A stretch of DNA of 64,000 nt. It comes from Mesorhizobium_L sp035547755. Lineage in GTDB: Bacteria; Pseudomonadota; Alphaproteobacteria; Rhizobiales; Rhizobiaceae. Below, one piece after another: positions 33,935 through 41,880 of the stretch. The notes beneath the pieces were generated by a model. That model was not told the DNA's origin. It made no database searches and saw only the letters and a list, made by a program, of their open reading frames with translations. Every line of letters begins with the position of its first letter. Positions within the stretch are counted from its first letter, which is position 1. The DNA is taken from the NCBI GenBank assembly GCA_035547755.1, contig DASZUG010000061.1, positions 135,258 through 199,257 on the forward strand. The letters run 5' to 3'. The translations under genes and the position numbers were made by a program.

Positions 33935-34600
33935 TCACCCGGCCCCCGAACCGCCGAATGGCGCGACGTTGAAGACAATGCTGACGATCGCCATGAGCCC
34001 GACACCAAGAAGGACTAAGGCGGTGATAAGCGTGAGGGAAACCGGGTAGCCGCTCTCCGCATGGACGAGGCCGGCTTCGCGCATCGTCCTACGCTCCCTC
34101 CGCAACCCCAACATGAACATCACATGGTAGACAATGCCGCCGATCAGCATCAGGACCCCAATCAGCAACAGCGTCAGGCCGAAATTGCGTGGGGCGGCGG
34201 CGTGCATGAACGTACCGGCTTCCCTAAGCTTCTCGAACACCTGATAGATCGTGAAGCCGAAGGAGATCAGCGACAGCGAGGTGCGGATGACCGACATCAG
34301 GGTCCTGTCCGCGCTCATCCGCGTCCGCTGGAACGACATGCCGGTACGGCGCATCGACATCTCGGTGCGCTCTGTCGAAAGGTCGGTTCGATGCGTCGAA
34401 AGGTCGGTACGGAATTCGGAGAGTTGCGTCCGATGCTCCGACAAGCCCGTGCGGTGGTTGGACAAACCGGTACGGTAGGCGGAGTATTTTGTCGACGCCA
34501 GTTCCGGACTGAGTTTGCCAACATTGGGGATCGGAGGTACGGGAGTCTCCGCCAACCGGGGAGGCCGGGTGGGGAGTTGGTTTATTTGTTCATTTGGCAT
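33935..34600 (-). CDS. YidH/DUF202 membrane protein with ten-copy RT heptad array
   Basis: 221 residues. Proline-rich N-terminus (1-41), then ten perfect seven-residue units of the form RTxxSxx (Arg at 43, 50, 57, 64, 71, 78, 85, 92, 99, 106) leading into the DUF202 core SVIRTSLSLISFGFTIYQVFEKL, then two further membrane helices (~145-165 and ~190-212). Ordinary DUF202 proteins have one or two RT motifs before the first helix. ATG 34600 has GAGGAAAC upstream. Function of DUF202 unknown. A paralogue with four units lies at 55860-56342. Confidence 0.88.
   Translation of the reverse strand: MPNEQINQLPTRPPRLAETPVPPIPNVGKLSPELASTKYSAYRTGLSNHRTGLSEHRTQLSEFRTDLSTHRTDLSTERTEMSMRRTGMSFQRTRMSADRTLMSVIRTSLSLISFGFTIYQVFEKLREAGTFMHAAAPRNFGLTLLLIGVLMLIGGIVYHVMFMLGLRRERRTMREAGLVHAESGYPVSLTLITALVLLGVGLMAIVSIVFNVAPFGGSGAG
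34268..34477 (-). repeat. 21-base tandem repeat encoding RTxxSxx heptads
   Basis: Ten in-frame 21-base units inside the DUF202 gene. The central units are most alike (HRTGLSE, HRTQLSE, FRTDLST, HRTDLST); the last three grade into the conserved domain. Confidence 0.9.
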
Positions 34601-34708
34601 CGTTTCCTCGCTCTTATGAAGCAGGGCGACAGCCGGAAAAGCTCCCGTTTCGAGCTGCACCCGTCATCTGCGCCATGTTCTCGATAAATTGGGACCGGAT
34701 CAAAGTAC

Positions 34709-34946
34709 GTTACGGTAACAAGCCCCGCCTTCGGAATCGGCGGAGGCGCGGGGCGCGTCAGGATCGGCGCGGAATGTCGCGGAGCGCCGGATTTCGAGCC
34801 GGCTCGCAATGTTACCGTAAGGTGCTCGTCGGACACGCTCCGGACATGGCAGACTACCAGGAGTGATCGGTCGGCGCGTGATCGGATCCGCTTTTGATGG
34901 CGTTCGGCATTCGATGCCTGCCAGCCCATGCCATTGTTACGGTAAC
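34709..34946. promoter_or_regulatory. Three copies of a palindromic operator-like site GTTACSGTAAC
   Basis: Sites at 34709-34719 (GTTACGGTAAC), 34811-34821 (GTTACCGTAAG) and 34936-34946 (GTTACGGTAAC). Read in a common orientation they extend to TTGTTACSGTAACGTACTT-like sequence: the first is reversed relative to the other two. They lie 102 and 125 bases apart, about 110 bases from each divergent gene start (34600 minus, 35043 plus). Likely a dimeric repressor (TetR/LacI-type) target. The regulator is not in the window. Nothing else is seen in the gene-free stretch 34601-35042. Confidence 0.65.
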
Positions 34947-35042
34947 GTACTTGTCCGAATGCCTTTCTCTGCGACGCTGCCTATACCGGCATACCCGTAA
35001 AGCCGGATATGCCCCCGAACGCTTGCCTGTAGAGAGGCTCCA

Positions 35043-36671
35043 TTGGCCAAATCCGATCGCTGGCTGCTTTTCCTGATCTTCGCGGCGCTTTTCGGCGTGG
35101 CCTGGGCTGGCGCCGCGGACGCCGCTCAATTCGTGAAATCGTCCTGTTGGTTTCCTATTCCGGCAGACCGAGAGATGAGTTGCGGACGCTTGCTTGTTCC
35201 GGAAAGCCGATCAAGGCCGATATCGCATCCAATCAGCCTTGCGGTGGTGATCTTCGAACCGGATAAGGTGCGGCATGATCCGGTCGTGTTCCTCTCCGGC
35301 GGGCCTGGTCAGCCGGCCGCCATCAAAACCGGGGCGGAGATCGAGGCATGGTGGCAATTCGTGAGCGAGCAGGATTGGCTGCGCGGCCGGCGGCTTGTCG
35401 TGCTTGATCAGCGCGGGGTAGGCCTTTCCAGACCGGCGCTGGATTGTCCGGCCTTTACCGACCCTCATCAGAAGCAGGGCATCATCGCGCCACCCGCAGG
35501 AAATGCGGCGGTCGAGGAGGCTGCGAGGAGATCTGCCGTTCTTTCCTGCCGCAGCTCGCTCCTCGACCGCGGGATAGACCTTTCGGCCTACAATACGTGG
35601 GAAAGCGCCGAGGATGTGGAGGATCTGCGGAGTTCTCTCGGGATCGATAAATGGGTGCTGTACGGTGTCTCCTACGGGACCGAAGTTGCGATGACGACCT
35701 TGGAACGGCACCCAGCGGGCGTGAGCGCCGCGATACTGGATTCGGTTTTGCCACCGAAAACGAGTTATCTGTCCCATGACGGCGCGAACCTTGCGCGAGC
35801 CATTTCGTTGCTCGACGCTGATTGCCAAAAGGACCTCCGCTGCCGCAGCGGTCCGCCGTCTCTTGGCGATATGGTGGAGAAAACCGTCTCCCGGCTGAAC
35901 GCCACACCGGTTCCGTTATGGTTCGGCGTCAAGCATGAGCTGCCGGGCGACATGCTCCTGGACGGCGACGATTATCTCGAATTCCTGTTCAACGCTTTCT
36001 ACGACAGCGAGATGCTGGCTCTCCTCCCTTCCGTCATCCGCGACACTTACGATCAGGACTATCGCTTGCTTGCGTCATTGCTGCCCGATCCGAATAAAGA
36101 CAGCGATGGCGACACCTTCGCTGGTCTCGATTATTCGGTTACGTGCACAGAGGCTGCAACTGCGTCAGTCGATCCAGCGACGCCCGCCTATATGCGCAAA
36201 TGGGCGATGGGTAGCGACTATTCGCTCGCTTGCCCGCTTTGGCTCACGGCGAAAGACCCGCCTTCGCCGATCTCGCCGGCCAGGAGCGACATACCCGTAT
36301 TGTTTCTTTCCGGCGAATACGATCCTGCGACCCCGGCACGATGGGCTCGATCCGCGGCAAGGGATTTTCCGGCGGGACAGTCGATCGTGTTCCAGGGAGT
36401 CGGACATGACGTGCTCGACAGCGAAACCTGCGCGTCTGAGGTCGTCGGCGACTTCCTGAAACATCCAGAAGCTGCAGTGCAAAGTTCGTGTCTCGCGGAT
36501 ATGGGGCCGCCAAAATTCATCTCGACGGATGACGAGACAGGGGCGATCCAGGCTGCGGCGTCTCTTGCGGGCGTGGAAGAACAGGCCATGAGCAGGCGCG
36601 CCAGAACTATTCATCGTGAAAAGCGGCCGCCAAATTCCCGGCGGCCGCCCGCGCCATGCGGTGCGCCATAG
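35043..36671 (+). CDS. Secreted alpha/beta hydrolase (TAP-like / tripeptidyl peptidase-like)
   Basis: 542 residues from a TTG start (GAGAGG upstream). Signal peptide WLLFLIFAALFGVAWAGAADA, then SSCWFPIPADREMSCGRLLVPESR, VVFLSGGPGQPA (oxyanion loop), VVLDQRGVGLSRP, nucleophile elbow YGVSYGTEVA, a lid region, the acid near LFLSGEYDPATPA and the catalytic His in QGVGHDVLDSETC. This is the TAP/SlpD-type hydrolase pattern, usually tripeptidyl aminopeptidases or esterases of the envelope. The last ~20 codons (RTIHREKRPPNSRRPPAPC) look non-native and run through a stem-loop, so the original stop may have been lost. Confidence 0.87.
   Translation: MAKSDRWLLFLIFAALFGVAWAGAADAAQFVKSSCWFPIPADREMSCGRLLVPESRSRPISHPISLAVVIFEPDKVRHDPVVFLSGGPGQPAAIKTGAEIEAWWQFVSEQDWLRGRRLVVLDQRGVGLSRPALDCPAFTDPHQKQGIIAPPAGNAAVEEAARRSAVLSCRSSLLDRGIDLSAYNTWESAEDVEDLRSSLGIDKWVLYGVSYGTEVAMTTLERHPAGVSAAILDSVLPPKTSYLSHDGANLARAISLLDADCQKDLRCRSGPPSLGDMVEKTVSRLNATPVPLWFGVKHELPGDMLLDGDDYLEFLFNAFYDSEMLALLPSVIRDTYDQDYRLLASLLPDPNKDSDGDTFAGLDYSVTCTEAATASVDPATPAYMRKWAMGSDYSLACPLWLTAKDPPSPISPARSDIPVLFLSGEYDPATPARWARSAARDFPAGQSIVFQGVGHDVLDSETCASEVVGDFLKHPEAAVQSSCLADMGPPKFISTDDETGAIQAAASLAGVEEQAMSRRARTIHREKRPPNSRRPPAPCGAP
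36623..36648 (+). terminator. Stem-loop inside the 3' end of the hydrolase frame
   Basis: Perfect nine-base arms GCGGCCGCC / GGCGGCCGC (36623-36631 / 36640-36648), eight-base loop. Overlaps the last codons of the open frame. Confidence 0.45.
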
Positions 36672-37314
36672 AAGGAGGCGACCGGAATTCAGGCTCTGGA
36701 CCTTTCAACGGATGCGGCGGAGCCAGCAGGAAATTCATCCATAGCGAAAGTTCCGCAAGGCCGCGGCCGGTATGGGCCTCGACGCTAATGTCTGGTTCGG
36801 CAATGTGGAAAACGGAGCAGCCAAGATCGTCGGGCGAGAGACGGTCCAATACATCTCCAATATATATAAATATTATATTGGTTATTCCATGTTTTACAAG
36901 CAGCAGAGCAGCAGAGACTCTGCGGTGAAAAGTGTTTCTTTTCACTAATCAGAATGATTTTGTCTGCTTTCTTGAAAGAAAAATGTCACCCACGACATTT
37001 GGCGGACGCACCAGCCATACACATACCGGCATTGAAGGAATCGTGAATCGAAAGCGATGAGCACAGATTGCACTCTCTGTCAATTGGGCCGACATCCAAA
37101 TTGATGCGATTGTGAAGCAGTACCACTATCGCGGCAGACTCAACCAAAAGTCGGATACCGCTCCATCACAAGCGGTATCCGATGGAACGGAACCTGGTCA
37201 GGCGCGAGGGACTGCAAGGGGCATTCAGCGCGGAAGCGATTTTAACATAGAGGACCTAGCGCTCGGGGGGGCATTGGGGGAGAGGGCCGGCGGGATCAGC
37301 CCAATGACGGATGC
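36672..37314. promoter_or_regulatory. Leader region of the secretion operon: AT-rich patch and 12-base hairpin
   Basis: About 640 bases with no convincing gene. Bases ~36845-36975 are AT-rich (ATATATAAATATTATATTGG around 36861) in contrast to the flanks and probably hold the promoter. Further down, a perfect 12-base inverted repeat TCGGATACCGCT / AGCGGTATCCGA (37151-37162 / 37171-37182, eight-base loop) sits ~130 bases before the first gene. It has no T run, so it is more likely an operator or mRNA leader structure than a terminator. Confidence 0.5.
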
Positions 37315-39285
37315 ATGAGAATGCGATACCGAATTCCCGTAGGCGGCATCGCAGTCGGTATTTGCAAATTCAGGATCTGGTTGGTTTTCCCTGCATTTTC
37401 GCTCGTTAGCGGGTGCATGGGAAACATCGTCCAGGACATCGACCCCAAGAGCGCCATTGCTCAAGGCGTTCAATCCGAGTATCGGCGTTTCATCACCAGC
37501 GCTGAGGGCGAGCTTGGAAGCCGGCAGATAAAAGACGGCAAGGTGGTTCCCACGGCCGCCGGAAGCCAATCCTCCGCGGACAATCCCAAATCGCCCCCAA
37601 GGGTCGAATCCTTGCTCGTCGGGCGCAAGGCTTCCGCATTCTACTGGGACAAGCAGATGGGAAGCCATCTGACCAAGGAAGGCACGCCTGTCCAGATGAG
37701 CATCGACGATTTGCTCTCCCGGATGCTTGCCAAATCGAACCAACTTGCTGCATCGTCCGATACCCCGCTGGTGCGCAATACGGGCGTCACGCAGCAAGAG
37801 AGCAAATTCGATCCATATTTTTTCGCCAAGGGGAGCGCGGATACCGAGGACAATCCCCGTACCAGCCTGCTTGAAACCGGGGCGTCGTCCACGGCGCCCA
37901 CCACTTTGGACGAGAACCATTATGGAGCCGATTTCGGCATCGGCATGCCGCTTGTCACCGGCGGCAAACTGACCGTCTCGCAACATGTGGGGCACAGTTA
38001 CAGCAATTCCGAGTTCTTCATCCCAAGCAATCAGGCGGATTCGCGATGGCAGTTGGAACTGCGACAACCGCTGCTCGACGGAGCCGGCGTGACAGTGGCG
38101 ACAGCTCCCATTCAGTTGGCCCGGCTTGATCGAAGCCGCAGCATCGCGGATTTCCAGCGCCAGATCACGGACCAATTTATGGACGTTATCAGGACCTATT
38201 GGACACTCTATGCGGAGCGCGCCCATGTCCTGCAACGTCGGCGTCTCGTCGGCGACCTGCGCAGCATCTCGGATCGCATAGCCAAGCGCTCCGGTCTGGA
38301 CACCCTGCCGAGCGAAGCGGCGCAGGCCGCATCCGCCACGCGCACGGCGGAAGCCTCGGTCATTCGAGCGCAATCGGCCGTCCAGAATAGCGAAGCAAGA
38401 CTGGCCGCCCTGGCGAGCGATCTCTCTCTTTTCGGCGGTCGGGTCGAAATAATCCCCACCCAGCTTCCGATCCGCCGGTTCGTGGACGTGCCGCTGGAAG
38501 ACGTGGCTTTGCTTGCGCTGCAGAATCGGCCCGAAATACGGTCCGTTGCCCTTCAAGTGAGGGGGGCGGAGCTTCAAACGGTCGTCGCCAAGAACAAGCT
38601 GCTGCCCGACCTTGACGTCTATGCTGGCGTGTCCAATTCCGGCCTGGGAGGCAACGACGCGTTCAGCGACGCCCTTTCGGATCAATTTGACCGCGGACAT
38701 GTCGATGCCTCGGTCGGCGTCGAATTGCGGATTCCTTTCGGCAACCGAAATGACAAAGCGGTCTACCAACGCAGCAGGATCGAGCTTCGGCAAGCGACCT
38801 CACAGCTGAAGAATGTGAGCGACACGGTGCTTCTCGAAGCACAGGTCTCCGTTCGCGAATTGCGAACCGCCTACGAGGAAATGCGGGCCCGGCAGACGGA
38901 ACTGGCCTCGTTGAACAATGAGGTCTCGGCCCTCCAAGCGCGGGCCGACGAGGGTCTCGAGAGCGGCAGCGCCTTCCTGGCGACGATCATCACGGGGCTT
39001 GAAAACCGTGAAAAGGCGGAGGAGGCGCTCATGGAAGCGACCGTCACATACAATCTCGCGCTCTACACGCTGGAACATGTCGCCGGCACGATGCTGTCGA
39101 TCAGGGGAATCGAGGCAAAGCGTATCGCTTCGGATGATCTCGACTACATCAAGGTCGTGAGAGCGCCAAAATCCCAGGCAGGCAGCACTCAGGCCAACAC
39201 CGATATACTGACAAATCCCAAAGCAATTGAACGTCCTGCCGCGAAGGAGTCAGACAATCGCAATGGGCGAACGTCTGCGAAATAG
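37315..39285 (+). CDS. TolC-family outer-membrane efflux lipoprotein
   Basis: 656 residues, longer than usual TolC proteins (~450-500). Lipoprotein signal: FPAFSLVSGC with Cys ~34, so the mature protein is lipid-anchored. An N-terminal extension (~35-150), then two outer-membrane-factor repeats: SIDDLLSRMLAKSNQLAASS, QESKFDPYFFAKGSA, GADFGIGMPLVTGGKLTV, WQLELRQPLLDGAG, long helices, ALQNRPEIRSVALQVRGAELQTVVAKNKLLPDLDVYAGVSNSG, and EEALMEATVTYNLALYTLE. It would give the outer-membrane channel. Starts at ATG 37315 or 37321; no strong SD. Overlaps the next gene by 23 bases. First gene of the five-gene unit 37315-54281. Confidence 0.9.
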   Translation: MRMRYRIPVGGIAVGICKFRIWLVFPAFSLVSGCMGNIVQDIDPKSAIAQGVQSEYRRFITSAEGELGSRQIKDGKVVPTAAGSQSSADNPKSPPRVESLLVGRKASAFYWDKQMGSHLTKEGTPVQMSIDDLLSRMLAKSNQLAASSDTPLVRNTGVTQQESKFDPYFFAKGSADTEDNPRTSLLETGASSTAPTTLDENHYGADFGIGMPLVTGGKLTVSQHVGHSYSNSEFFIPSNQADSRWQLELRQPLLDGAGVTVATAPIQLARLDRSRSIADFQRQITDQFMDVIRTYWTLYAERAHVLQRRRLVGDLRSISDRIAKRSGLDTLPSEAAQAASATRTAEASVIRAQSAVQNSEARLAALASDLSLFGGRVEIIPTQLPIRRFVDVPLEDVALLALQNRPEIRSVALQVRGAELQTVVAKNKLLPDLDVYAGVSNSGLGGNDAFSDALSDQFDRGHVDASVGVELRIPFGNRNDKAVYQRSRIELRQATSQLKNVSDTVLLEAQVSVRELRTAYEEMRARQTELASLNNEVSALQARADEGLESGSAFLATIITGLENREKAEEALMEATVTYNLALYTLEHVAGTMLSIRGIEAKRIASDDLDYIKVVRAPKSQAGSTQANTDILTNPKAIERPAAKESDNRNGRTSAK

Positions 39286-40111
39286 CTGCATTGCAGCGCT
39301 GACTATCGAATTTTGTCTCCTTTCGCTCCCGGTGGCTGCCAAGGACTGCGATTCTCCGCCGATCGTAACATTCACCGAGCCGGTTGAGACGGTTGATGTG
39401 GCCGCGCGAGAGGGAGGCATCGTCTCGCATGTATTTGTGAAACCAGGTGACCGCGTTCATGCCGGACAGGTGCTTGCGGAACTCGAAAAGACACTCGAGA
39501 AGGCAAACGTCGCGGCCGCCGAGGCGCGTGCGGATGCGCGTGGTCGCATCGACGTTGCACAGGCCAAGCTTAGCCAGGCGCAGCAGAGGATGACGGAGAT
39601 CCTCAAACTGAAAGGCTCGCATGCCGTACGGCCGCTGGAGATCATGCAGGCCCGCGCCGATGTCGAGATTGCCGGCGCGGAGGTCAAGGCTGCCCAGGAC
39701 GACCAGCGCGATGCCGAACTGGCACTCGATCAGGCGAAGGCGCGCCTGTCGCTCCTGGATGTACGTGCGCCTTTCGACGGCATTGTCGACAAGCTCTACC
39801 GCAGGGAATCGGAATATGTCGGCGCCGGGGGCGATCCGCGCATTCTGTCGCTCTTCAAAATGTCCAGGTTGAAAGCCGACTTCTTTGTCCCTCTGGATTG
39901 CGTTGGAGTGTTGGAGCGCGGGTCACACGTCAAGGTCACGCTCGTTCGGCAAAAGCGCGTGCTGGACGGACAGATCCGTGACCTTGGGCGCGAAATCGAC
40001 GCTCCAACCGGCCTGCGGCTGGTGAGCGTGGAATTCAAGAACGAAGATTATGCGCTTCTCGGCGGCGAACGGGTGGAAATCGATCCGCCGATCGGTGGGT
40101 TGGGCCGATGA
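39263..40111 (+). CDS. Periplasmic HlyD-type adaptor
   Basis: 282 residues from ATG 39263 (the frame opens at 39227). Signal peptide LRNSCIAALTIEFCLLSLPVAA. First lipoyl half VAAREGGIVSHVFVKPGDRVHAGQVLAELEKTLE, a coiled coil (~75-150), second half RLSLLDVRAPFDGIVDKLYRRESEYVGAGG, then a beta-barrel region. It lacks a membrane anchor beyond the signal peptide. A periplasmic adaptor between the inner-membrane components and the TolC-like channel is the natural role. Stop overlaps the next start (ATGA). Confidence 0.88.
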   Translation: MGERLRNSCIAALTIEFCLLSLPVAAKDCDSPPIVTFTEPVETVDVAAREGGIVSHVFVKPGDRVHAGQVLAELEKTLEKANVAAAEARADARGRIDVAQAKLSQAQQRMTEILKLKGSHAVRPLEIMQARADVEIAGAEVKAAQDDQRDAELALDQAKARLSLLDVRAPFDGIVDKLYRRESEYVGAGGDPRILSLFKMSRLKADFFVPLDCVGVLERGSHVKVTLVRQKRVLDGQIRDLGREIDAPTGLRLVSVEFKNEDYALLGGERVEIDPPIGGLGR

Positions 40112-41880
40112 ACCGACATGCCCCGCCACCGCCCGGCAAGGTCGACGCCATCGAGCCGGAGGCGTTGGAGAACGCTGGGACGCATATCGCTCCCTATCAG
40201 CGGCTGCGTAACGCAGCGGCGGCATTCGCCGCCGAGGGTTCACGGCCGGCAAATTATGAGCGGGAGGTCCTTTCGGCCATCGCGGAAATGGTGGATGCCG
40301 ATTCGGCGGCATGTGTCTTTCACAAAGACGGGTCGCTGGTGGTAACCGAACTCGCGCTCGATGCTCGCCATCAAGGGCTGCAGACCGCCCTGTCGATCGA
40401 ACTGCGGATGGCCGCCAGCGAAGCGCTTCGTGGATCAGGCGCCTCCATCGAACCGTCCGCAAATTTGCGCAACGCCGTAACGATCGCGAGCGCCCTGCCC
40501 GACCGCTCCGGCGCCATTGCGATCGTCAAGCGGGGAGACGCCAATGCGATGGCGGCCGCCCGGGCAGTGCTCGAACTGGCTGCTCAGGCACTGTTCAACG
40601 CAAAGCAGAGCGGCGAGGCCGGGCTTGGGAGTGCCCTCACCCGCATAGCGAAAGAAACGCCATCCTTGGACGTGGTCGACGACGTATCGCTGGCAGCGCG
40701 TTTGCGGACGCTTTTCGGCGCGCGCCAGGTGATCGTCGGCACGAGCACGGGGAGGATCAGCGCGATGGCCCCCATCGGCACGATCCGACATCATTCCCCC
40801 ACGGATCGCATGATGGCGACCGCCTTCTTCCGCGCCTGGAGAGCCAGAAGACCGATTGTTGACCGTGCAGATCAAGCCGGCGGCAGTTTGGCAAACGCCT
40901 TGAATACACGAATGATTGTGGCCATGCCGCTTGACCAGGGCGATAGCGCGCGCGACAGGATAGCGCTTCTCGTCGGCCCGGATCAGGCATTCAATGGATT
41001 TGACGCGGATGAATGGGGCCTGGTTCAGGCATTGCTGCGTTCCGCCGTCCCGGCTGCCGGCCGCCGCGGCAAGAGACAGCGTCGAAGTTTCGGCGGGCGC
41101 ACGACACTTACCGTCAGTGCGGCGGCATTGCTTGTTCTGCTGATCCCGATCCCCGATCGGATTCGCGCGGATGCAACGCTTATGGCGGACGGTCGGCGTT
41201 ATGTCGTCGCGAATTTTGCAGCCGTCCTGAAAGACACCAAGGTTGCGCCGGGCGATGTTGTAAAAAGAGGCGAACTGGTCGGTTCGCTGGAGGGAGAAGC
41301 CTTGCGTCTCGAGCGCACGGCTTCCGCGGCAAAGGCTGAAGAGGCGCGGCGCAAGGAGGATGCCGCGCTTCGCGAAAAGAAAGTCACGCAGGCTGAGCTT
41401 GCCCGCATCGAGGGCAAGGCTGCGACGGCCGACAAGGATCTTCTCGATTGGCAGATCGGTCATCTCGAACTGCGCGCCCCTGTCGACGGGGTTGTCCTTT
41501 CGAATCCTTTTGAACACTCCGCCGGGGCGCCCGTACGCGAGGGTGACACCATCATGGAGATCGCGCCCATCAACCGGCTGCGGGTACGCGTCGAAGTTCC
41601 GGTTACGGATCTCAGGCGCATTCCCGACGATCCGACGGGAAGCCTTTATCTTGATGGCGTACCCGGCGAAGCCATAGCGCTATCGAATTTCTCATGGGCC
41701 GCGCGCGCCGAAGCCATCGACGGCAAGACGGTCATTCCGCTCCGCACGATCGTCGACAACCCGAAGCTGGCGCTTCGCCCCGGCCAGTCCGGCATCGCCA
41801 TCCTCCCTACCGGGAAGGCGTTGCTGGGAGAGATACTCTTCCGCAATGCGTGGGATGCGCTCAGGAAGTGGTGGCTTTAG
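40108..41880 (+). CDS. GAF-like / HlyD fusion membrane adaptor
   Basis: 590 residues. The N-terminal ~310 residues are cytosolic and look like one or two GAF-like domains (YEREVLSAIAEMVDADSAACVF at ~50, RLRTLFGARQVIVGTSTGRISAMAPIG at ~199, MIVAMPLDQGDSARDRIALLVGPDQAF at ~269). One transmembrane helix (331-349) follows, then a periplasmic HlyD part: IRADATLMADGRRYVVANFAAVLKDTKVAPGDVVKRGELVG, a short coiled coil, LELRAPVDGVVLSNPFEHSAGAPVREGDTIMEIAP and a barrel. The usual cytosolic partner of HlyD, an ABC ATPase, is absent; here a sensor-like domain takes that side. One base before the next gene; translationally coupled upstream. Confidence 0.85.
   Translation: MNRHAPPPPGKVDAIEPEALENAGTHIAPYQRLRNAAAAFAAEGSRPANYEREVLSAIAEMVDADSAACVFHKDGSLVVTELALDARHQGLQTALSIELRMAASEALRGSGASIEPSANLRNAVTIASALPDRSGAIAIVKRGDANAMAAARAVLELAAQALFNAKQSGEAGLGSALTRIAKETPSLDVVDDVSLAARLRTLFGARQVIVGTSTGRISAMAPIGTIRHHSPTDRMMATAFFRAWRARRPIVDRADQAGGSLANALNTRMIVAMPLDQGDSARDRIALLVGPDQAFNGFDADEWGLVQALLRSAVPAAGRRGKRQRRSFGGRTTLTVSAAALLVLLIPIPDRIRADATLMADGRRYVVANFAAVLKDTKVAPGDVVKRGELVGSLEGEALRLERTASAAKAEEARRKEDAALREKKVTQAELARIEGKAATADKDLLDWQIGHLELRAPVDGVVLSNPFEHSAGAPVREGDTIMEIAPINRLRVRVEVPVTDLRRIPDDPTGSLYLDGVPGEAIALSNFSWAARAEAIDGKTVIPLRTIVDNPKLALRPGQSGIAILPTGKALLGEILFRNAWDALRKWWL

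Noticed and set aside
36607..36945. 112-residue minus-strand frame overlapping the hydrolase 3' end
   Set aside because: Part of it reads protein-like, but no family is recognised. It overlaps the hydrolase coding end, and its N-terminal part lies in the AT-rich leader with no SD.
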